A DNA stretch of 64,000 nt from Bradyrhizobium manausense. GTDB lineage: Bacteria > Pseudomonadota > Alphaproteobacteria > Rhizobiales > Xanthobacteraceae. Under the pieces are notes generated by a model. The model ran no database searches. It was given only the letters and a program-made list of their open reading frames with translations, and had not been told where the DNA came from. Positions within the stretch are counted from its first letter, which is position 1. Every line of letters begins with the position of its first letter. The stretch is from positions 496,001 to 560,000 of the forward strand of contig NZ_JAFCLG010000001.1 in assembly GCF_018129685.1 (NCBI RefSeq), written 5' to 3'. Below, piece by piece: positions 56,998 to 64,000 of the stretch. The position numbers were made by a program, and so were the translations under genes.

Positions 56998-58398
56998 TCA
57001 TGGCTGCTTGGCCCCAGATCCCGATGGTTGAGCCCCCTCGGCCGGTGCAGGTCCAGTCTGCGCCTTCTGGTCGCCCTCGCCGCTCTTCCGCTTCGCGCGA
57101 ATTTCGGCGTCCTTGCCCGGTCCGTCCTTCTGACCGTCTTTTTTCTGCCCGTCAGGCGCGCGCGTGCGTTTGCGGGGGGCAAGGTCGGCCGACGGCGTCT
57201 GCTCGTCGCGGCCAATGACGACCTTGGAGCCGTCGGACAGATTCGCAAAGCCGGTGGTGACGACCCTGTCATTCGCCGTCAGGCCGCTCGCAATAACCGC
57301 GTCATGCTCGTTCTGCTGGGTCACCGTCACGGGCTTGGCGGAGACGACGTTGTCCTCGCCAATGACGTAGCTGAACGTGCCGATCGGTCCGCGCTGCACC
57401 GCCGAGGTCGGCACCACCAGAGCCTGCGGGAGGGTCTCGACCTTGAGGCGCACATTGACGAACTGGCCCGGCCAGAGCTGATAATTGGCGTTGGGAAATT
57501 CGGCCTTGAGCCTCAGCGTACCGGTGGTCTGATCGACCTGATTGTCGATGCCGGTCAGCTTGCCGGTGTCGATGACGGTCACGCCGTCATTGCCGAACAC
57601 GTCGACCGACAGCGCGCCTTTCGCGGCGGCCGCATTGACGCGCATGATCTGCTGCTGCGGCAGGCTGAACCACACCGCGATCGGCTGCAATTGCGTGATG
57701 ACGACGAGGCCGGTGGTGTCGGAAGCGTGGATGATGTTGCCCTGGTCGACCTGGCGCAGGCCGACGCGCCCCGACAGCGGCGCTACGATCTTGGTGTAGC
57801 TCAGCGTCGCAGCCGCGTTGTCGATCGAGGCCTGGTCGGCCTTCACCAGCGCCTCGGTTTGCGCAACCGCAGCGCGCTGAGTGTCGGCCTGTTGCTTCGA
57901 GCCGGCATTGGAGGCAGCTAGCTGCTCGTAACGGGCAAGGTCAATGCGCTGGTTGGCGAGCTGCGCTTCGTCCTGCGCCTTCTTGGCGACGGCCTGATCG
58001 TAGGTCGCCTGGTAGAGCGCCGGATCGATCTCGCCCAGCACGTCGCCCTTCTTGACGTCCTGGCCTTCGGTGAACTTCACCGCGATCAGCTTGCCGTCGA
58101 CCTGAGAGCGCACCGTGACGGTGTTGAGCGCGCGGATTGAGCCGACGCCATCGAGATAGACGGGCACGTCCTGAACCCTGGGCGTCGCCGCCAGGACCGG
58201 CACCGGCAGGTCGGGCCGCTGCTGGCCGCGACCGAAGGCCGCCTGCTGCTGCGGCTGCTGATGCCACACGGTCCAGCCGAGATAACCAAGGCCGCCGAGG
58301 ATCGCGAGCGTGATCAGGACCATGACGAAGCCGCGGCCGCGCGACTTTTTCGCCGTCCCTTGCTTGGCGTCCCGCTTCGTATCCGGCTTAAAGAGCAT
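56998..58398 (-). CDS. RND efflux periplasmic adaptor (MdtA-like)
   Basis: A 466-residue membrane-fusion protein with an N-terminal helix (about 26-45), a biotinyl-lipoyl-like hairpin (about 85-230) and beta-barrel domains. It bridges the permease and the outer-membrane protein. The last ~70 residues are a Lys/Gly/Pro-rich low-complexity tail (K-K-D-G-Q-K-D-G-P-G-K-D), longer than usual. The ATG at 58398 overlaps the outer-membrane gene end by 11 nt; an upstream in-frame start at 58464 is unlikely. Confidence 0.93.
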   Translation of the reverse strand: MLFKPDTKRDAKQGTAKKSRGRGFVMVLITLAILGGLGYLGWTVWHQQPQQQAAFGRGQQRPDLPVPVLAATPRVQDVPVYLDGVGSIRALNTVTVRSQVDGKLIAVKFTEGQDVKKGDVLGEIDPALYQATYDQAVAKKAQDEAQLANQRIDLARYEQLAASNAGSKQQADTQRAAVAQTEALVKADQASIDNAAATLSYTKIVAPLSGRVGLRQVDQGNIIHASDTTGLVVITQLQPIAVWFSLPQQQIMRVNAAAAKGALSVDVFGNDGVTVIDTGKLTGIDNQVDQTTGTLRLKAEFPNANYQLWPGQFVNVRLKVETLPQALVVPTSAVQRGPIGTFSYVIGEDNVVSAKPVTVTQQNEHDAVIASGLTANDRVVTTGFANLSDGSKVVIGRDEQTPSADLAPRKRTRAPDGQKKDGQKDGPGKDAEIRAKRKSGEGDQKAQTGPAPAEGAQPSGSGAKQP

Positions 58399-59857
58399 TG
58401 ACCGGTTTCTCCATGCGCGGCTCCCAGCCGCCGCCAAGCGCCTGATACAGGCTGACAATGGCAAGAAGTCGAGCGAGCTGCGCTTGCGCCAGGGTGTCTT
58501 CGGCCTGGAATAGCGTCAGCTGGGTGTTGAGGACAGTCACGATATCGGCCGTGCCGGCACGCAGCTGCTGCTCGGCGAGGTCGAAGGCGCGCCGTGAGGC
58601 GTTGACGACCTCGCGCTGCAATTGCAGCTTGATTGTGGTCTGCTTGATCGAGAACAGCGCATTGTCGACGTCGGTGAAGGCCTGAATGATGGTCTTGCGG
58701 TACGTCTGGAGCAGCTCGTCCTGCCGCGCCTTGGCGTATTCGAAATTGCCGAGGATCTTGCCGCCATCGAAGATCGGCTGCGTCACGCTGCCAACCAGCT
58801 GGAAGAACGCCGCGTGCGGCTGGAACAGCGAGACCAGCGCCGAGCTCTGATAGCCGCCATTGCCGGTGAGCTGAATGGTGGGGAAGAACTGCGCGCGGGC
58901 ATTGCCGATATTTGCGGTGGCCGAGGCGAGCTGCGCCTCCTGCCGGCGGATGTCGGGCCGTTGCGTCAGGATTTCCGAGGGCAGACCGGGCGTGACGCGC
59001 GGGATCGCAATCCTGTCCAGCGAGCCGCCCGCGAGGCGCACGCTCTCTGGCGGTCGCGACACCAGCACGGCGAGCGCATTGGCGTTCTGGTCGAGGGTCT
59101 GGCGCAGCGGCGGCACCAGCGCTTTCTGGTTGGCCAGCACACTCTCCTGCTGGGCGACGTCGAGATCGGTGCCCGTGCCCGCCTTGCGGCGCTCGCGGAT
59201 GGCATCGAGAATGCGCTGGGCGCTGGCGATATTGCGCTGCGCGGTACGCAGGCGGTCCTGCGAGGACAATACCTGGAAGTAGGCATTGGCGACGGCCGCG
59301 AGCGTCGTCAGCGCGACGGTATCGCGGTCGAAACGATTGGCCTTGGCGGTCTCCTCCGCCGTCTGCAGCGCGTCGCGGTTCTGGCCCCAGAAATCGAGCT
59401 GATAGCTGGCGCTCAGCGACGAGGAATAATTGACGACCTCGCGGCCGCCATTGGTGAGGCCCGACGAGCTCGAGCCTGACGTACGCGAATAGGTCTCCGA
59501 TCCGCTCCCCGACAGGGTCGGCAACAGCGCCGCACCCGCCTGCCGCGCCTGCGCGTCCGCCTCGACAATGCGCGCCACGGCGGCAGCGATGTCGAGGTTG
59601 ACGGTCTGCGCTTCTTCCATGAGCTGCGTCAGCTCCGTCGAACGGAAGCCGCGCCACCAATCCAGCGTCGGCGGTGCGTCCGGCTTGCCGGCGTATTTGT
59701 ACTGGGCGGGGACGTCGAGCGCGGGATCGGGAAGGTCCTGGGTCAGCACGCAGGCCCCCGAACTCGAGGCAAGGCACACCACAGCGATCGCGCGCAGCGT
59801 GCGAGGCGCGGAACCGAACAATTGCCGCACGGCAACAGCCGCAAGCCGCCGTGTCAC
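58388..59857 (-). CDS. NodT-type efflux outer-membrane lipoprotein
   Basis: A 489-residue outer-membrane factor. The lipobox is A-S-S-S-G-A-C, giving a lipid-anchored Cys, and OEP repeats follow, with R-P-D-I-R-R-Q-E-A-Q-L as the conserved block. It is the first gene of the operon outer-membrane factor, adaptor, two permeases. The GTG at 59857 has a G-rich run upstream; GTG 59863 is the alternative, and the ATG at 60022 is too far from the signal sequence. It completes a full tripartite pump. Confidence 0.9.
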   Translation of the reverse strand: MTRRLAAVAVRQLFGSAPRTLRAIAVVCLASSSGACVLTQDLPDPALDVPAQYKYAGKPDAPPTLDWWRGFRSTELTQLMEEAQTVNLDIAAAVARIVEADAQARQAGAALLPTLSGSGSETYSRTSGSSSSGLTNGGREVVNYSSSLSASYQLDFWGQNRDALQTAEETAKANRFDRDTVALTTLAAVANAYFQVLSSQDRLRTAQRNIASAQRILDAIRERRKAGTGTDLDVAQQESVLANQKALVPPLRQTLDQNANALAVLVSRPPESVRLAGGSLDRIAIPRVTPGLPSEILTQRPDIRRQEAQLASATANIGNARAQFFPTIQLTGNGGYQSSALVSLFQPHAAFFQLVGSVTQPIFDGGKILGNFEYAKARQDELLQTYRKTIIQAFTDVDNALFSIKQTTIKLQLQREVVNASRRAFDLAEQQLRAGTADIVTVLNTQLTLFQAEDTLAQAQLARLLAIVSLYQALGGGWEPRMEKPVNAL

Positions 59858-60259
59858 TTCCACCCCCCGCCAGGCAGATCGCAGCGCCACCGCGCGGCGG
59901 GGCCAGCCGATTCGTGGGCGGACGGATGGGAGCCTTGCTCTAACTCGTTCACTGCTGTGATGCTTTCTGCGCAACCTGAAATCCATCCTAGCCGGGCGCC
60001 GAACTGCGGGACAGTCCCGCACCTGCGAAACGCACAGCCGAACGCACCCGCGCCGGGGCCCCGTGAATGAGAGATATGCCTGTCCTGCAGTGACTTCTTC
60101 GATCCAGAAAGATTCAGAAACGCAATCAAGCTTACAAAGATTTCATGTGATATTGCAGCCACAGTTGCTCGGAAGACGCAGAGTCGGGGCCCGCGCTCCA
60201 TTGAAACCCGCGCCGCAACGCACCGTAGCTTGTCCAGCACGAGGCAGGGACATTGACAC
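59858..60259. other. 402-nt divergent promoter region
   Basis: This gap separates the efflux operon from the divergent flavoprotein operon. It is relatively AT-rich at about 60100-60160, where both promoters could lie. I see no gene or repeat. Confidence 0.5.
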
Positions 60260-61573
60260 ATGCGCATCGCGGTCATCGGAACGGGCATTGCCGGCAACAC
60301 GGCGGCCTGGACGCTCTCACAGCGTTACCCGGTGACGGTCTATGACCGCGAGCTGCGCCCTGGCGGGCACAGCCACACGGTCACCATCGACTATCAAGGC
60401 ACGCCAGTCGCGGTCGACATCGGCTTCATTGTCTACAACGAGCTCAACTATCCCGACCTGACGGCGATGTTCGCCCATCTCGGCGTCGACACCGTCGCAA
60501 GCTGCATGAGCTTTGCGGTATCCGCCGACGGCGGCCGTTTCGAATGGCGCGGCGGCGGCAATGATTGGTGGGCGACTGGCACCGGCTTGTTCGCGCAAGC
60601 CGGCAACCTGCTCTCCCCGTCATACCTGCGGATGCTGACGGAGATCCCGACATTCGGCCGGCAAAGCATCGACGACCTCCGCAACGGTCGCTTGGCCGGA
60701 CTGACGCTCGGCGCCTATTTCCGCGCGCGGAAGTTCTCGAAACGCCTGCTGACCGACTATCTCGCACCCATGGGGGCTGCCATCTGGTCTGCCCCTGCCA
60801 GCGAAATGCTCGACTTCCCGGCGGAGAACTTCGTTGCCTTCTTCGACAATCATCGTCTGCTCCAATACGACCGGCCGGTCTGGCGCACGGTCAAGGGCGG
60901 CAGCCAGAACTACGTCACGCGGCTCCAGGCCGCGTTCAGGGATCGCGTCCGGCTCGGCTGCGCCGTGACATCGATCGCGCGCACCGCGCATGGCGTCGTG
61001 ATCCATGACAGCCACGGCCGGCACGAGACCTATGATCATGTGGTGATCGCGGCGCACAGCGACCAGGCGCTCGCTATGCTGTGCGACGCGGATCCACGCG
61101 AGAGCGAAATTCTCGGCGCTATCAAGTATTCACCGAACAAGGTCTATCTGCACCGCGATGTCAGGCTGATGCCCAAGCGCCGCCGCGCCTGGGCCTCGTG
61201 GAATTTCCTGCGCTGGCAGCGCGAGGGACAAGCGGTGAACGACGTTGCGGTGACCTATTGGATGAACCAGCTTCAGGGCATCGATCCAGACAAGCCGCTG
61301 TTCGTCAGCCTCAACCCGCCGTTCGAACCTGCGCCCGAGCTCACGTTCGGCCAATATCTGTGCGAGCATCCGCAGTACAATGCTGCGGCCTTTGCCGCGC
61401 AGAAGCGACTGGCCGAGATCCAGGGGCAGCGGCATACCTGGTTTTGCGGCGCCTGGACCGGCTACGGCTTCCACGAAGACGGCGTGCGCTCAGGCCTTGC
61501 CGTGGCCGAGGCGCTCGGAGCGATCGCGCCCTGGCGCACAGTGCCTGTCGAACTCGCAGAGGCCGCGGAGTAG
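60260..61573 (+). CDS. FAD-dependent oxidoreductase (COG2907), UfaD-like
   Basis: A 437-residue flavoprotein of the amine-oxidase/desaturase superfamily. The dinucleotide-binding G7-T-G9-I-A-G12 starts the Rossmann fold, and the C-terminal T-W-F-C-G-A-W-T-G-Y-G-F-H-E-D-G block is the FAD-proximal region. COG2907 genes often lie next to DUF1365 and CFA-type methyltransferase genes. In Rhodobacter sphaeroides the equivalent set includes the furan-fatty-acid desaturase UfaD. The DUF1365 gene starts 4 nt downstream. Confidence 0.9.
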   Translation: MRIAVIGTGIAGNTAAWTLSQRYPVTVYDRELRPGGHSHTVTIDYQGTPVAVDIGFIVYNELNYPDLTAMFAHLGVDTVASCMSFAVSADGGRFEWRGGGNDWWATGTGLFAQAGNLLSPSYLRMLTEIPTFGRQSIDDLRNGRLAGLTLGAYFRARKFSKRLLTDYLAPMGAAIWSAPASEMLDFPAENFVAFFDNHRLLQYDRPVWRTVKGGSQNYVTRLQAAFRDRVRLGCAVTSIARTAHGVVIHDSHGRHETYDHVVIAAHSDQALAMLCDADPRESEILGAIKYSPNKVYLHRDVRLMPKRRRAWASWNFLRWQREGQAVNDVAVTYWMNQLQGIDPDKPLFVSLNPPFEPAPELTFGQYLCEHPQYNAAAFAAQKRLAEIQGQRHTWFCGAWTGYGFHEDGVRSGLAVAEALGAIAPWRTVPVELAEAAE

Positions 61574-61577
61574 CGCG

Positions 61578-62414
61578 ATGGCGAGGATAAAGCTTCCAGC
61601 ATGCGATGCCGCCTCGCTCTATTTCGGCGACGTCATGCATGCCCGGCTGAAGCCGATGGGCCATCGCTTCAGCTACCGCGTCATGAGCCTGTTGATCGAT
61701 CTCGACCGATTGGATGAGGCCAACAGACAGTCGGCCCTGTTCGGCGTCAATCGCGCCGCGCTCTACAGTTTCCACGAGAAGGACCACGGCCCGCGCGACG
61801 GCTCCTCGCTGCGCGCCTATGCGGAGCTCTGCGCCGCCGCTCACGGCATCGACCTCCGGGCTGGCCGGGTCGAACTGCTCTGCTATCCCCGCCTGCTCGG
61901 CTACGGCTTCAATCCGCTCTCGGTCTATTTCTGCCATGGCGCCGATGGCAGGCTGGCACTCGTGATCTACGAGGTGCGCAACACCTTTGGCGAGATCCAT
62001 CCGTACATCTTGCCAGTCAAGGCGGGTGAGCTGACCGATGCGGGCCTGCGTCAGCAACAGGAAAAGCTGTTCTACGTCTCGCCCTTCATGCCGATGGCGA
62101 TGCGCTACCATTTCCATGTGCTGCCACCGTCCGACACGGTCAAGCTGCGCATCCTGGAGACCGACCGCGAGGGCCCGTTGCTGGCGGCGACTTTCCACGG
62201 CCGCCGCCGCGCCCTGACTTCGGCGGCCCTGCTGCGATCGTTCTTCGCCCTGCCGCTTGTCAGCCTGAAGATCATGGCGGCGATCCATTGGGAGGCGCTG
62301 CGGCTCTGGCTGAAGGGGGCGCGGCTGGTGCCACGGCGCGATGCCGCAGCGCAAGCTGACGCTGAAACCACCTTGGCGGCCGGCGAATCGCGCGCTTATA
62401 TTGTCAATCGCTGA
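61578..62414 (+). CDS. DUF1365 family protein
   Basis: A 278-residue protein of the DUF1365 family. The conserved Y-F-G-D-V-M-H-A-R-L at the start, L-G-Y-G-F-N-P-L-S-V-Y-F-C and the Y-H-F-H segment are visible, with His and Tyr that might bind metal. The activity is not established by sequence. The context, between COG2907 and a CFA-like methyltransferase, links it to modified fatty acid synthesis. The ATG at 61578 follows the flavoprotein stop by 4 nt; the longer frame from 61380 overlaps that gene. Confidence 0.88.
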   Translation: MARIKLPACDAASLYFGDVMHARLKPMGHRFSYRVMSLLIDLDRLDEANRQSALFGVNRAALYSFHEKDHGPRDGSSLRAYAELCAAAHGIDLRAGRVELLCYPRLLGYGFNPLSVYFCHGADGRLALVIYEVRNTFGEIHPYILPVKAGELTDAGLRQQQEKLFYVSPFMPMAMRYHFHVLPPSDTVKLRILETDREGPLLAATFHGRRRALTSAALLRSFFALPLVSLKIMAAIHWEALRLWLKGARLVPRRDAAAQADAETTLAAGESRAYIVNR

Positions 62415-62496
62415 CCGTTTGAAGGGCGTGCTCAGGCTTGGCGGAGAAACAAGACAAGCGCGTCTGGCGGACGGCCGCATAGTGCCAGTTCAGGTG

Positions 62497-63738
62497 ATGG
62501 ATCCGCCGATGTCGACCGTCGTCTCGGTGACGCCCGATAATGCAGAAGCAGCGCTCGCTGACCTGCCACGCATCGTCCGTCTTGCGCTTACCTTCGGTTC
62601 GCGACTCCGGCGCGGCACGCTCGACGTCACCCTGCCCGATGGCCGCGTAATCCGCCTCGGCGGTCACGAGCCGGGTCCGAACGCCGCGATGCGTCTGCAC
62701 AACTATGGCCTGGCCGCGCGCCTGATCAATGGCGGCGACATCGGCGTCGCGGAGGCCTATCTCGCCGGCGAATGGGATACGCCAGATCTGACGCAGTTTC
62801 TCTACCTGTTCTGCCTCAACCACGATTTGATCCAGGCCATGCTCCGCGACAAGCCGCTGATGCGGTTCGTGCAGATGGTGCAGCACTGGTTCAACCGCAA
62901 CACCCGCCGACAGGCGAGGCGCAACATCCACGCTCACTACGACATCGGCAATGCGTTCTATTCGGCCTGGCTCGATCCGAGCATGACCTACTCGTCGGCG
63001 CTGTTCGAGGGCTCGACCACGGACCTCTCGGCCGCGCAGACCAACAAATACCGTCGCCTTGCCGAAGCGCTCGACCTGAAGCCGGGTCAGAGGCTGCTCG
63101 AGATCGGCTGCGGCTGGGGCGGCTTCGCCGAGTTCGCCGCCAAGACCTACGGCGCGCGTGTCGTGGGCCTGACGATCTCGACCGAGCAGCGCGATTTCGC
63201 GCAGCGGCGCATTTTTGATGCGGGCCTCACCGAGCAGGTCGAGATCCGACTGCAGGATTATCGCGACGAGCGCGACCGCTACGACCGGATCGCTTCGATC
63301 GAGATGATCGAGGCGGTCGGCGAGGCATTCTGGCCGCGCTATTTCGCCCAGTTGCGGGACCGGCTGCTGCCGGGTGGACTTGCCGGTATCCAGGCCATCA
63401 CGATCCAGGACAGGCTGTTCCAGGGCTACCGGCGCGAGGTCGACTTCATCCAGCGTTACGTCTTCCCCGGCGGAATGCTGCCTTCGCCTGCCGTGCTGAA
63501 ATCGCTCGGGGACCGCTTCAGCATGCCCGTCATCCGCGAACGCATCTTCGGGCAAGATTATGCCAGGACGCTCGCCAGCTGGCGAAATAACTTTCGCGCA
63601 GCCTGGCCGGGCCTCGTGCCGCTCGGCTTCGACGACCGGTTCCGACGGCTGTGGGAATACTATCTCGCCTATTGCGAGGCGGGCTTCCTGTCCGGCAACA
63701 TCGACGTCCGGCAGGTCATCTTCGCAAAGCAGCAATAA
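62497..63738 (+). CDS. Cyclopropane-fatty-acyl-phospholipid synthase-family methyltransferase
   Basis: A 413-residue SAM-dependent methyltransferase of the CFA synthase family. H-Y-D-I-G-N-A-F-Y is at 148-155, and the SAM motif L-L-E-I-G-C-G-W-G-G-F is at 200-210. It may make cyclopropane lipids, or act as a UfaM-type methylase in furan fatty acid synthesis. The start is uncertain: ATG 62497 is taken and ATG 62509 is equally plausible; the longer frame from 62341 overlaps DUF1365. It lies on the same strand, 82 nt downstream of the DUF1365 gene. Confidence 0.9.
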   Translation: MDPPMSTVVSVTPDNAEAALADLPRIVRLALTFGSRLRRGTLDVTLPDGRVIRLGGHEPGPNAAMRLHNYGLAARLINGGDIGVAEAYLAGEWDTPDLTQFLYLFCLNHDLIQAMLRDKPLMRFVQMVQHWFNRNTRRQARRNIHAHYDIGNAFYSAWLDPSMTYSSALFEGSTTDLSAAQTNKYRRLAEALDLKPGQRLLEIGCGWGGFAEFAAKTYGARVVGLTISTEQRDFAQRRIFDAGLTEQVEIRLQDYRDERDRYDRIASIEMIEAVGEAFWPRYFAQLRDRLLPGGLAGIQAITIQDRLFQGYRREVDFIQRYVFPGGMLPSPAVLKSLGDRFSMPVIRERIFGQDYARTLASWRNNFRAAWPGLVPLGFDDRFRRLWEYYLAYCEAGFLSGNIDVRQVIFAKQQ

Positions 63739-63821
63739 GAGTTCGTGCCCTCGTCTTGTGCGGCTGGAAACCCTACTTTAGGGTTTGACGACGTCTCGCC
63801 TCCAGCCGGTAATTGCCTGAC

Positions 63822-64000
63822 ATGACCACCAATAACGACGTTGTCGAAGCCATCGGCAACACTCCGCTCATCAAGCTCAAGCGCGCCTCCGAACTGACCG
63901 GCTGCACCATCCTCGGCAAGGCCGAGTTCATGAATCCCGGCCAGTCGGTCAAGGACCGCGCCGGCAAATGGATGATCCAGGAGGCCGAAAAGCGCGGCGA
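63822..64000 (+). CDS. cysK: Cysteine synthase A (N-terminal part, cut by window edge)
   Basis: The first 59 codons of O-acetylserine sulfhydrylase are seen. The conserved I-G-N-T-P-L-I-K-L is at 11-19, and the PLP-binding lysine is K44 in N-P-G-Q-S-V-K-D-R. It catalyses the last step of cysteine synthesis. The gene continues past the right edge. Confidence 0.93.
   Translation, partial: MTTNNDVVEAIGNTPLIKLKRASELTGCTILGKAEFMNPGQSVKDRAGKWMIQEAEKRG

Noticed and set aside
54967..57921. Open frame of 984 codons antisense to the RND permease and adaptor genes
   Set aside because: It is Asp/Arg/His-rich, unlike any family, and fully covered by clear RND and adaptor genes.

Overview
This window is GC-rich alphaproteobacterial chromosome, most likely Bradyrhizobium or a close relative in the Nitrobacteraceae. 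The evidence is the order dusB-ntrB-ntrC-ntrY-ntrX-hfq-hflX, a fused ispDF, a PopZ homologue, and short intergenic repeats of a kind I associate with Bradyrhizobium. I see no phage, plasmid, transposase or CRISPR signature. Most of the window is housekeeping DNA with catabolic and respiratory modules between.

Layout. 1-1.7 kb: TRAP transporter (permease cut by the window edge, DctP binding protein). 2.5-6 kb: CBS-BON protein, a diheme cytochrome c, an exported unknown, a PilZ-HTH fusion and a small membrane protein. 6-10.4 kb: copper amine oxidase, NylB/beta-lactamase-fold hydrolase and a divergent AraC-type regulator. 10.5-15.9 kb: DASS carboxylate transporter, a crotonase-fold protein, cobalt-type nitrile hydratase (alpha, beta, accessory) and an epoxide-hydrolase-like enzyme. 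16-29.3 kb: queC, mazG, mgtE, hflX, hfq, ntrYX, ntrBC and dusB. 29.4-31.3 kb: ispDF and a CinA-type amidohydrolase. 31.7-36.9 kb: a B-family (ba3-like) heme-copper oxidase with three multiheme cytochromes c and a 58-residue membrane subunit. 36.8-46 kb: a Coq10/RatA-type START protein, lipA, mpg, valS, popZ, tolC, a Pcm-like methyltransferase and tRNA-Asn. 46-50.7 kb: small secreted proteins, a prokaryotic ionotropic-glutamate-receptor-like channel, tRNA-Cys and a DTW-domain protein. 50.7-59.9 kb: a four-gene MdtABC-like RND efflux operon with its own NodT-type outer-membrane lipoprotein. 60.3-63.7 kb: flavoprotein, DUF1365 protein and CFA-like methyltransferase, a set resembling the furan-fatty-acid genes of Rhodobacter. 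The window ends inside cysK.

How the genes may work together. The ntr block senses and regulates nitrogen, with hfq and hflX downstream. The amine oxidase, hydrolase and nitrile hydratase genes could release nitrogen and carbon from amines, amides and nitriles, but that link is inference. The oxidase operon appears to carry its own electron-donor cytochromes.

The observations I rank highest are: the channel at 47.3-48.5 kb, whose pore and second helix read more like animal AMPA receptors than like a potassium-type GluR0 filter; the inverted pair of modular repeats at 31.3 and 46.9 kb bracketing 15 kb; the candidate furan-fatty-acid operon; the PilZ-HTH fusion with an intact c-di-GMP signature; and the self-contained B-type oxidase operon. 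Several genes under 60 codons are reported from direct reading.
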